The position numbers and the translations under genes were made by a program. Below, in pieces: positions 1 through 6,367 of a DNA stretch of 11,250 nt. Positions within the stretch are counted from its first letter, which is position 1, and each line of letters begins with the position of its first letter. The notes under the pieces were generated by a model. The model saw only the letters and a program-made list of their open reading frames with translations, did not search any database and was not told the origin of the DNA. The stretch is from Bacillota bacterium (GTDB lineage: Bacteria; Bacillota; Clostridia; Oscillospirales; Butyricicoccaceae), in the NCBI GenBank assembly GCA_030705725.1, contig JAUZPW010000026.1, positions 1 to 11,250 of the forward strand, in the 5' to 3' direction.

Positions 1-25
1 AGCTTAAGTCAAAAAGCAAGCCTTA

Positions 26-1210
26 TTATTTGAAAACCGTAAGCAAAAAGCCTGCCGCACAGGCGGTGCCTATTACGCCGGCCACGTTCGGCCCCATTGC
101 GTGCATCAAAAGGAAGTTCGAGGGGTTAGCCTTCTGCCCTTCAACCTGCGATACGCGCGCCGCCATAGGAACGGCGGATACTCCGGCAGAGCCAATGAGC
201 GGGTTAACCTTGCCTCCGGTGACGCGATACATAAGCTTACCAAGCAAAACGCCGCCCGCGGTTGAAAAGCCAAACGCAACGAGACCAAGGAACACTATAG
301 ATATCGTCTGGATATTAAGGAAGGTATCGCCGTTTGTAGTCGCACCTACCGAGATACCGAGAAGTATCGTGACTATGTTTATAAGCGCGTTCTGCGCTGT
401 GTCGGAAAGGCGGCCTACCACCCCGGACTCGCGGAAAAGGTTGCCGAGCATGAGCATGCCTATAAGCGGGGTAATCGACGGCAAAAGCATTGCGCAGATG
501 ATCGTGACCACTATCGGAAATATGATTTTCTCCGCCTGGGAAACGGTGCGGAGCTGATCCATTTTTACTTCGCGCTCTTTCTGCGTCGTAAGCAGCCTCA
601 TTATAGGCGGCTGGATAAGCGGTATAAGCGCCATGTAGGAATAAGCTGCGACGGATATGGGACCCAGAAGCTCCGGCGCCAGATTGGTTGCCAGAAAAAT
701 GGCGGTCGGGCCGTCGGCGCCGCCGATTATGCCGATGGAGGCAGCCTGCTGCGGAGTAAAGATGCCGGGGACAACGTAGTTCAGCAGCAGCGCTATGAAA
801 AAGGCGACGTAAACTCCCAGCTGGGCCGCCGCGCCAAGCAGCAGCGACGACGGGTTAGCAAGCATCGGCCCGAAATCGGTCATCGCGCCGATACCGAGGA
901 AAATGAGGCAGGGGAAAATCTCCTTATGGACGCCGATATAGAACAGGTCGAAAAGACCGCCTTTATTAAGCACGTTATTATAGTCGACGGGTTCTTTTAG
1001 GAAAAGCTCGGGATGCATCATGTTGGACAGCGGCAGATTCGTGAGCAGCATGCCGAAAGCTATCGGAAGCAGCAAAAGCGGCTCAAAGCCCTTGACTATC
1101 GCGAGGTAAATCAGCACACATGCAACAACGATCATTATCGCCTGCTTGTAACTCAGGTTCGCGAAGCCGGACGAAAGAACGATTTCCTGCAACGTCAATA
1201 AAAAGTTCAT
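26..1210 (-). CDS. oadB: Na+-translocating decarboxylase beta subunit (OadB/MmdB family)
   Basis: This is the integral membrane subunit that takes carboxyl-biotin from the carrier protein, decarboxylates it and couples this to Na+ export. The 394-residue length fits the family, and the protein is mostly hydrophobic segments. Family signatures are visible: GGADGPT at 163-169, then NPLIGSAGVSAVPMAAR at 336-352. Asp166, Asn336 and Ser345 line up, at a constant offset of 37, with Asp203, Asn373 and Ser382, the Na+/proton-pathway residues known from the Klebsiella enzyme. It is the last gene of the decarboxylase cluster, 15 bases after the biotin carrier gene. The start has only a modest Shine-Dalgarno (GGGTGA, 6 bases upstream), so translation may depend on coupling. 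The beta subunit alone does not separate oxaloacetate, methylmalonyl-CoA or glutaconyl-CoA decarboxylases; the alpha subunit next door points to oxaloacetate. Confidence 0.95.
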   Translation of the reverse strand: MNFLLTLQEIVLSSGFANLSYKQAIMIVVACVLIYLAIVKGFEPLLLLPIAFGMLLTNLPLSNMMHPELFLKEPVDYNNVLNKGGLFDLFYIGVHKEIFPCLIFLGIGAMTDFGPMLANPSSLLLGAAAQLGVYVAFFIALLLNYVVPGIFTPQQAASIGIIGGADGPTAIFLATNLAPELLGPISVAAYSYMALIPLIQPPIMRLLTTQKEREVKMDQLRTVSQAEKIIFPIVVTIICAMLLPSITPLIGMLMLGNLFRESGVVGRLSDTAQNALINIVTILLGISVGATTNGDTFLNIQTISIVFLGLVAFGFSTAGGVLLGKLMYRVTGGKVNPLIGSAGVSAVPMAARVSQVEGQKANPSNFLLMHAMGPNVAGVIGTACAAGFLLTVFK

Positions 1211-1225
1211 TTACATTCACCCGGC

Positions 1226-1621
1226 TTATGAGATTACGGCCAATAAATCCCCGGTGTTGATGGAAGCGCCTTTGTCGACCGCTATCTGAGCGACGACCGC
1301 GTCTCTCGGGGATACTATGTCGTTTTCCATCTTCATCGCTTCAAACACAAGCAGTACCTGGCCCTTTTTCACGGCCTGGCCGGCGGAGACTTTAACATCG
1401 ACAATGACGCCAGGCATAGGAGCAAATATTTTCTCGCCGGACGCGGAGGGCGCGGCAGACGCCCGGGGCGCTGCGGCGGGAGCCGGAGCGGGGGCCTGAA
1501 CCGGCGCCGCGACGGGCGCGGGAGCGGTCTTCGGCGCGTCGGAGACGCTTAAAACCGAGGCTTCGCCTCGGTCAACCATAACTTCATAGTTTTTACCGTT
1601 TAATGTAACGATGTATTTCAT
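1226..1621 (-). CDS. Biotin carrier protein of Na+-pumping decarboxylase
   Basis: This 131-residue protein carries the biotin that shuttles CO2 between the carboxyltransferase and the membrane beta subunit. Residues 1-28 form a short beta-rich N-terminus. Residues 30-62 are a flexible Ala/Pro linker typical of swinging biotin arms. Residues 63-131 are a biotinyl domain with EAMKMEN at 94-100, so Lys97 is the expected biotinylation site. MKM is the biotin rather than the lipoyl form of the motif. GGAGG lies 8 bases before the ATG, inside the 16-base gap after the oadG-like gene. A free-standing carrier resembles the gamma subunit of methylmalonyl-CoA decarboxylase; in enterobacterial oxaloacetate decarboxylase this domain is fused to the alpha subunit. 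A role in an acetyl-CoA carboxylase cannot be fully excluded, but the setting argues against it. Confidence 0.93.
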   Translation of the reverse strand: MKYIVTLNGKNYEVMVDRGEASVLSVSDAPKTAPAPVAAPVQAPAPAPAAAPRASAAPSASGEKIFAPMPGVIVDVKVSAGQAVKKGQVLLVFEAMKMENDIVSPRDAVVAQIAVDKGASINTGDLLAVIS

Positions 1622-1637
1622 ATTTTTATCCTCCAGA

Positions 1638-1979
1638 TTAATCGATGGCCTTAATGGACTTAAAGCTCAGCTCGCCGAGCGGTATACCGCTTTCGTCGCT
1701 AACGACCGCCATTATTATAGCCGCGGTTTTCTCGTCTACATTATAAAGCTCGAGGCTTTGTTCCTGTCTTAACGCCTGAGGCGCGTAAGGCTGCGCGGCT
1801 GCTGCCGCCGCGGGCTGCGGAGATGCCGGCGCTTCGGGCGCCGGGGCTTTGTCAAGCTGTTTTGTCATTGCGCGGACTATTTTCGACATGATTATGATTA
1901 TTGCGGCAAGCAGGGCAAGCTCAACCATAACAATAAGCATGCCGACCAATAAAACTATAAATGCATCTGAAACCGGCAT
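1638..1979 (-). CDS. oadG: OadG/MmdD-like small membrane subunit of Na+-pumping decarboxylase
   Basis: This small subunit (113 residues) is expected to anchor the soluble carboxyltransferase and biotin carrier to the membrane beta subunit and to help assembly. One strong transmembrane segment covers about residues 6-32, followed by a basic stretch (KIVRAMTKQ). Residues 44-66 are an Ala/Pro-rich linker, and a short C-terminal region (about 75-113) includes DEKTAAIIMAVVSDESG. A membrane segment, a Pro/Ala linker and a C-terminal tail are the layout of OadG gamma and MmdD delta subunits; the tail makes it look more like the delta type. AAGGAGG lies 7 bases before the ATG and overlaps the stop codon of oadA, which suggests translational coupling. 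The family is poorly conserved, so the call rests on architecture and position. Confidence 0.85.
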   Translation of the reverse strand: MPVSDAFIVLLVGMLIVMVELALLAAIIIIMSKIVRAMTKQLDKAPAPEAPASPQPAAAAAAQPYAPQALRQEQSLELYNVDEKTAAIIMAVVSDESGIPLGELSFKSIKAID

Positions 1980-1991
1980 AAAACTTCCTCC

Positions 1992-3374
1992 TTATTCCAC
2001 TTTCCTTATAGAATATTTAACCGTGCCCTTTTCCCGGGCGGCCCGCCTGTCAAAAAAGCTTTCGGCAACCTGCGGGAAGGCGACATAGGAGAGGACGTCT
2101 TCGTCGTTTCTGGCTTTTTCTCCGATTTCACTTTTTGCCTTTTCAAACGCGGGTTTCAGAAGGTCGGCGGGACGGCAGGTTATCGGCTTTTCGTCGCCCA
2201 GTACCTTGCTTATGAGCCCGGGGTCGACTTCGCCGGGTGCTTTGCCGTATTCGCCAGCGATATATGCTTTGACTTCCTTGGAGATGTTTTTATAGCGCTC
2301 GCCGACAAGCACGTTGGTCACGGCCTGGACGCCGACCATCTGCGAGGTGGGCGTTACGAGCGGGGGATAGCCGAGGTCTTTTCTCACCCTGGGCATTTCC
2401 TCGAGCGCGTCGCCGAACCTGTTCATGGCGTTTTGTGCCGTAAGCTGGGCGACCAGGTTCGAGAGCATGCCGCCCGGCACCTGATAGACGAGCGCGTCGG
2501 TCTCCGTTCCGAGGAGATAAGGCGTGATGAGCCCGGCTTTAATCGCTTTTTCTTTAACGGGCTTGAAGAAATCGTTTATATTCTTGAGAACCTTAAAATC
2601 AAGGCCTGTTTCAAAGCCCATGCCGTCAAGCGCGTAGGCCATGGACTCCGTCGCGGGCTGGGAGGTTCCGCCCGAGAACGCGGATATGGCGCAGTCGATG
2701 CCGGAAGCGCCGGCTTCGACTGCCTTAAGATATGTCATCGGCCCAAGGCCCGTTGTGCAGTGGGTATGGATGACTATGGGCAGCTTTACGTTTTCGGAGA
2801 GGGCCTTTACAAGGTCGTAAACCTCCCGAGGGCTCATAATGCCCGCCATGTCTTTAATCGCTATCGAGTCGCAGCCCATGTCTGCTAAACGTTTTCCGAG
2901 CTTTACGTTATTTTCAAGCGTGTGAACGGGGCTTGTGGTGAAGCAAATCGTACCCTGCGCCTCGGCGCCGCGTTTTTTGGTCTCGGAAACGGCGACCTCA
3001 AGGTTGCGCGGGTCATTGAGAGCGTCGAAAATACGGATGATGTCCATTCCGTTATCGACGGCGTGCGCCACGAACAGCCTGACTATATCGTCGGGATAGT
3101 TCTTGTAGCCGAGAATGTTCTGGCCGCGCAGGAGCATCTGGAGCTTAGTCTTTTTGACCTTTGACTTGATTTTGCGGAGCCTGTCCCAGGGATCTTCATC
3201 CAAATATCGGAGACAGGAGTCAAAGGTCGCGCCTCCCCAGCATTCGAGCGAATGATAGCCGGCCTGATCCATTGTCTCCAGAACAGCCTCGAAGTCGGAC
3301 GACGGCATGCGGGTTGCCATCAGAGACTGATTGGCGTCGCGGAGAACGGTTTCAGTGATGTTTATTTTCTTCAT
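1992..3374 (-). CDS. oadA: Oxaloacetate decarboxylase alpha subunit (carboxyltransferase), without biotin domain
   Basis: This HMGL-like TIM-barrel carboxyltransferase moves the carboxyl group of oxaloacetate to biotin and releases pyruvate. Key motifs are LRDANQS near the N-terminus (metal ligand Asp13), CWGGATFD, RGQNILGY, AIKDMAG (Lys174, the likely carboxylated active-site lysine) and the metal-binding HTH at 203-205. The C-terminal part (about 300-460) is the conserved carboxylase domain. There is no biotinyl domain: the protein ends near residue 460, and the carrier is a separate downstream gene. A start at 3374 is preferred because GAGGAG lies 8 bases upstream of it, but only 2 bases upstream of the in-frame ATG at 3380. 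A pyruvate carboxylase B subunit is homologous, but no biotin carboxylase gene is present and oadB is, so decarboxylase is the better reading. Confidence 0.93.
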   Translation of the reverse strand: MKKINITETVLRDANQSLMATRMPSSDFEAVLETMDQAGYHSLECWGGATFDSCLRYLDEDPWDRLRKIKSKVKKTKLQMLLRGQNILGYKNYPDDIVRLFVAHAVDNGMDIIRIFDALNDPRNLEVAVSETKKRGAEAQGTICFTTSPVHTLENNVKLGKRLADMGCDSIAIKDMAGIMSPREVYDLVKALSENVKLPIVIHTHCTTGLGPMTYLKAVEAGASGIDCAISAFSGGTSQPATESMAYALDGMGFETGLDFKVLKNINDFFKPVKEKAIKAGLITPYLLGTETDALVYQVPGGMLSNLVAQLTAQNAMNRFGDALEEMPRVRKDLGYPPLVTPTSQMVGVQAVTNVLVGERYKNISKEVKAYIAGEYGKAPGEVDPGLISKVLGDEKPITCRPADLLKPAFEKAKSEIGEKARNDEDVLSYVAFPQVAESFFDRRAAREKGTVKYSIRKVE

Positions 3375-3418
3375 AGACATTTCTCCTCATCTGACTTTGC
3401 TGATTTTTATTGAGCGCT

Positions 3419-3448
3419 CTGCGGCGCGACCCCGCGTTCGCGCCGCAG
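3419..3448 (-). other. Perfect 11-bp inverted repeat between ppdK and oadA
   Basis: CTGCGGCGCGA (3419-3429) and TCGCGCCGCAG (3438-3448) pair perfectly around an 8-base loop. An 8-bp palindrome, GAGCGCTC, sits at 3412-3419. On the minus strand, the direction of ppdK and oadA, the stem is followed by an A-rich rather than a T-rich stretch, so it is not a standard intrinsic terminator there. It may stabilise a processed ppdK end or reduce read-through into oadA. On the plus strand it is followed by a T-rich run (3452-3466), so it could stop antisense transcripts. Confidence 0.6.
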
Positions 3449-3459
3449 GCGTATTTTAT

Positions 3460-6093
3460 TTATTTTGCGGCAAGAAGCTCCTTTACGCGGGCCTGGGCCG
3501 CGGCGAGCCGGGCAATCGGCACGCGGAACGGAGAGCAGGAAACGTAATTTAGGCCGGTCTTGTGGAAAAATTCGACGGACGCCGGATCGCCGCCGTGTTC
3601 GCCGCAGACGCCGAGCTTGATATTCGGGCGGGTCTTACGGCCGAGCTCGCAGGCCATTTTGACAAGCTTTCCGGTTCCGTCCTGGTCGAACTTTGCAAAC
3701 GGATCAAATTCGAAAATTTTTCTGGAGTAGTAATCGTTAAGGAATTTTCCGGCGTCGTCGCGGGAGAAGCCGAAGGTCATCTGCGTGAGGTCGTTTGTGC
3801 CGAAGCTGAAGAATTCGGCCTCCGAAGCGATCTCATCGGCCGTCAGCGCGGCGCGCGGAATTTCGATCATCGTTCCTACGAGATATTTAAGCTCAACGCC
3901 GGAGCTCTTTATGACCTCGTCGGCGGTTTTTACGATGATGTCCTTGACATACTTGAGTTCCTTAACCTCGCCGACGAGCGGGATCATGATTTCGGGCACG
4001 ATATGAAGGCCCTGTTCGCGGTTTACGTTTATCGCGGCCTCAAGTATCGCCCTTGTCTGCATTTCGGCGATTTCGGGGTAGGTTACGGCAAGGCGGCAGC
4101 CGCGGTGGCCGAGCATCGGGTTGAACTCATGGAGGGACGATATTGTGCTTTTAAGCTCATCCAGACCGAGGCCCATTTCATTTGCCAGCGCGCGGATGTC
4201 CTCTTCTTCCTGGGGCAGAAACTCGTGCAGCGGCGGGTCGAGCAGGCGGATGGTTACGGGGCGGCCCTGCATCGCTTTGAATATGCCCTCGAAGTCGGAG
4301 CGCTGCATCGGCAGAAGCTTATCGAGCGCGCGGCGGCGATGTTCGACCGTTTTTGAAACGATCATTTCGCGCATGGCCGGAATCCGGTCGGCGTTGAAGA
4401 ACATATGCTCGGTACGGGTAAGCCCTATGCCCTCGGCCCCGAAACGAACCGCCTGCTCGGCGTCGTGGGGGGTGTCGGCGTTTGTGCACACCTTAAGGGT
4501 GCGGATCTCGTCAGCCCAGCCCATGAAGGTCGAAAATTCGTCAGTCATTGAAGCTTCAATCGTCGGAATGGCTCCGGCATAGATTTTTCCGGTGGAGCCG
4601 TCTATCGAAATAAATTCGCCTTCATCTACGCGTTTTCCGGCGACGGTTATATATTTGCCCTCTTCGTTGATCTTAAGCTCGCCACAGCCTGCGACGCAGC
4701 AGGTGCCCATGCCGCGGGCCACGACCGCCGCGTGCGAGGTCATTCCGCCGCGGGCGGTGAGGATGCCCTCTGACGCCGCCATGCCCTCGATATCCTCGGG
4801 CGAGGTTTCAAGACGGACGAGCAGAACCGGCCCGAAGTTCGATTCTTTTACGGCGCGCTCCGCAGTGAAGAAAATTCTGCCGCAGGCGGCGCCGGGCGAC
4901 GCCGGAAGGCCGGTCGCGAGCGGCACGGCGCTTTTCAGCGCCTTGGGCTCGAACTGGGGGTGCAAAAGCGCGTCGAGCTGCTTCGGCTCGACTTTCAGCA
5001 TGGCTTCTTCCTTGGTGCACATTTTTTCTGACACAAGGTCGACCGCTATTTTGAGCGCGGCCTGCGCCGTGCGTTTGCCGTTTCTGGTCTGGAGCATATA
5101 AAGCTTTGCGTTTTCTATCGTAAACTCCATGTCCTGCATGTCTTTGTAATGAGACTCGAGCGTCGACGCGATGGACACGAACTGCTCGTACACTTCGGGC
5201 ATGACGTTTTTAAGCTGATCTATAGACTGCGGGGTGCGGATGCCGGCGACGACGTCCTCGCCCTGGGCGTTCATAAGAAATTCACCGTAAAGCCTGCGTT
5301 CGCCCGTGGAAGGATTGCGTGTGAACGCGACGCCGGTGCCTGATGTGTTGCCCATATTGCCGAAAACCATCGACTGGACGTTGACGGCGGTGCCCCAAGA
5401 GGATGGAATGTCGTTCATGCGGCGGTAGACGATGGCGCGGGGGTTGTTCCACGAACGGAAAACGGCCTTGACGGCTTCCATGAGCTGTACTTTCGGGTCC
5501 GACGGGAAATCATAGCCCTTTTGGGACCTGAAAAACGCCTTGAATTCGGAAACGAGCTTTTTCATATCCTCCGTATCGAGATCAACGTCGTTTTTGACGC
5601 CTTTCGCTTCCTTTGCTTCATCGATATATTTTTCGAAGCTCGATTTCGGAAGCTCAAGCACGACGTCCGAGAACATCTGGATAAAGCGGCGGTAGGAGTC
5701 GTAAACAAAGCGCGGGTTTCCGGTCAGGCTCGCCATACTTTCGGCGACGGTGTCGTTTAAGCCGAGGTTCAGGATGGTATCCATCATGCCGGGCATGGAC
5801 GCCCTTGCTCCGGAACGCACCGACACTAGCAGCGGATTTTTAGCGTCTCCGAATTTTTTGCCGGTTATTGTCTCCATTTTGGAAAGATATTCGTAGATTT
5901 CCGCCTCTATTTCGGGGGAAATCCTTTCGCCGTCATCGTAATACCTCGTGCAGGCTTCGGTCGTGATGGTAAACCCCTGCGGAACAGGCATTCCAAGGTT
6001 TGTCATCTCGGCCAGGTTAGCGCCTTTTCCGCCAAGCAGCTCCCGCATCAGGCCGCTGCCTTCGGAGAAGAGATAAACATATTTTACCGACAT
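3460..6093 (-). CDS. ppdK: Pyruvate, phosphate dikinase
   Basis: Cytoplasmic enzyme interconverting PEP + AMP + PPi and pyruvate + ATP + Pi. The length of 877 residues is typical of the bacterial enzyme. The N-terminal ATP-grasp-like domain holds GGKGANLAEM (Lys23) and QTRNGKRT (Arg337). The central phosphohistidine domain has GGMTSHAAVVARGMG with catalytic His454. The C-terminal PEP/pyruvate barrel has SFGTNDLTQMTFGFSRDD and GVCGEHGGDPAS with Cys830 as the expected acid/base residue. These positions are within one residue of those known in the Clostridium symbiosum enzyme. It is not PEP synthase, which is shorter and differs in these motifs. The start has AAGGA 10 bases upstream. It is the first gene after the divergent promoter region and is followed by the decarboxylase genes on the same strand, which suggests a shared role at the PEP-pyruvate-oxaloacetate node. 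Confidence 0.98.
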   Translation of the reverse strand: MSVKYVYLFSEGSGLMRELLGGKGANLAEMTNLGMPVPQGFTITTEACTRYYDDGERISPEIEAEIYEYLSKMETITGKKFGDAKNPLLVSVRSGARASMPGMMDTILNLGLNDTVAESMASLTGNPRFVYDSYRRFIQMFSDVVLELPKSSFEKYIDEAKEAKGVKNDVDLDTEDMKKLVSEFKAFFRSQKGYDFPSDPKVQLMEAVKAVFRSWNNPRAIVYRRMNDIPSSWGTAVNVQSMVFGNMGNTSGTGVAFTRNPSTGERRLYGEFLMNAQGEDVVAGIRTPQSIDQLKNVMPEVYEQFVSIASTLESHYKDMQDMEFTIENAKLYMLQTRNGKRTAQAALKIAVDLVSEKMCTKEEAMLKVEPKQLDALLHPQFEPKALKSAVPLATGLPASPGAACGRIFFTAERAVKESNFGPVLLVRLETSPEDIEGMAASEGILTARGGMTSHAAVVARGMGTCCVAGCGELKINEEGKYITVAGKRVDEGEFISIDGSTGKIYAGAIPTIEASMTDEFSTFMGWADEIRTLKVCTNADTPHDAEQAVRFGAEGIGLTRTEHMFFNADRIPAMREMIVSKTVEHRRRALDKLLPMQRSDFEGIFKAMQGRPVTIRLLDPPLHEFLPQEEEDIRALANEMGLGLDELKSTISSLHEFNPMLGHRGCRLAVTYPEIAEMQTRAILEAAINVNREQGLHIVPEIMIPLVGEVKELKYVKDIIVKTADEVIKSSGVELKYLVGTMIEIPRAALTADEIASEAEFFSFGTNDLTQMTFGFSRDDAGKFLNDYYSRKIFEFDPFAKFDQDGTGKLVKMACELGRKTRPNIKLGVCGEHGGDPASVEFFHKTGLNYVSCSPFRVPIARLAAAQARVKELLAAK

Positions 6094-6180
6094 AAACTGA
6101 TCGTCCTTCCAAAGTATTTATTAAATTTTTTTGAGGTACATCATTCGAAAAGCCTAAAATAATGCGCACATACATAAAGT

Positions 6181-6209
6181 ATGATACCAATTTGTGAAAT
6201 TATTGTAAA
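6181..6209 (-). promoter_or_regulatory. Sigma-A-like promoter for ppdK
   Basis: On the minus strand TTTACA (6209-6204), a 17-base spacer and TATCAT (6186-6181) form a good vegetative promoter, with a TGn extension just before the -10. Transcription should begin near 6174, leaving a leader of about 80 bases before the ppdK ATG. The leader shows no riboswitch or T-box that I can recognise. The region is AT-rich, so chance matches are possible, but the exact spacing and the TG extension support the call. Confidence 0.6.
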
Positions 6210-6216
6210 TAAAAAA

Positions 6217-6245
6217 TTGCATTATTTATTAATATTTTTGATAAT
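6217..6245 (+). promoter_or_regulatory. Possible second, weaker plus-strand promoter
   Basis: TTGCAT (6217-6222), exactly 17 bases, then GATAAT (6240-6245) could drive ddl from a site near 6252. A transcript from here would begin with the GC-rich hairpin at 6255-6274. The stretch is nearly all A and T, so such matches occur readily by chance. Confidence 0.25.
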
Positions 6246-6254
6246 ATATGAAAT

Positions 6255-6274
6255 AGGCCGCGGGGACACGGCCT
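6255..6274. repeat. GC-rich inverted repeat in the divergent promoter region
   Basis: AGGCCG (6255-6260) and CGGCCT (6269-6274) form a 6-bp stem with an 8-base loop. It stands out as a GC island in an AT-rich spacer and ends 3 bases before the -35 box of the ddl promoter. It has no following T-run, so it is not a clear terminator. A protein-binding site or a leader hairpin is possible. Confidence 0.4.
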
Positions 6275-6277
6275 CGA

Positions 6278-6306
6278 TTGATTTAACGGATAATTTATGT
6301 TATAAT
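6278..6306 (+). promoter_or_regulatory. Sigma-A-like extended -10 promoter for the ddl operon
   Basis: TTGATT (6278-6283), a 17-base spacer and a perfect TATAAT (6301-6306) with a TGn extension (TGTTATAAT) form a strong vegetative promoter. Transcription should begin near 6313, giving a leader of about 55 bases before the ddl ATG. This is the only convincing promoter seen ahead of the five plus-strand genes. Confidence 0.7.
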
Positions 6307-6367
6307 TCCAAACTAAGTCTTTGTATATTATAATATAATAAACAAAAAAACGAGGGTGTTATCACTA

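Noticed and set aside
1..25. Possible terminator after oadB (a short T-run on the minus strand)
   Set aside because: Only 25 bases are visible and no convincing stem precedes the T-run; the rest lies outside the window.
30..557. Plus-strand open frame of 175 codons opposite oadB
   Set aside because: It is a shadow of a conserved membrane protein gene, and its translation is low-complexity Pro/Thr/Arg-rich without a family signature.
1208..1216. ATGTAAATG mini start-stop before oadB as a regulatory short reading frame
   Set aside because: The first ATG is followed at once by a stop codon; this is probably chance, since the GGGTGA site overlaps that ATG and serves the second one.
26..3374. 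Methylmalonyl-CoA or glutaconyl-CoA decarboxylase instead of oxaloacetate decarboxylase
   Set aside because: The alpha subunit is an HMGL-like barrel with the LRDA and HTH metal motifs, not the crotonase-fold carboxyltransferase used by the acyl-CoA decarboxylases.
3562..4356. Long plus-strand open frame (264 codons) opposite ppdK, with similar open frames at 4121-4582 and 4592-5101
   Set aside because: They lie fully inside the well-supported ppdK gene on the other strand, show no recognisable domain, and arise from the strong GC bias at third codon positions.
6094..6174. Riboswitch or T-box in the ppdK leader
   Set aside because: The leader is about 80 bases, AT-rich, and shows no conserved core, specifier loop or anti-terminator pair that I can recognise.
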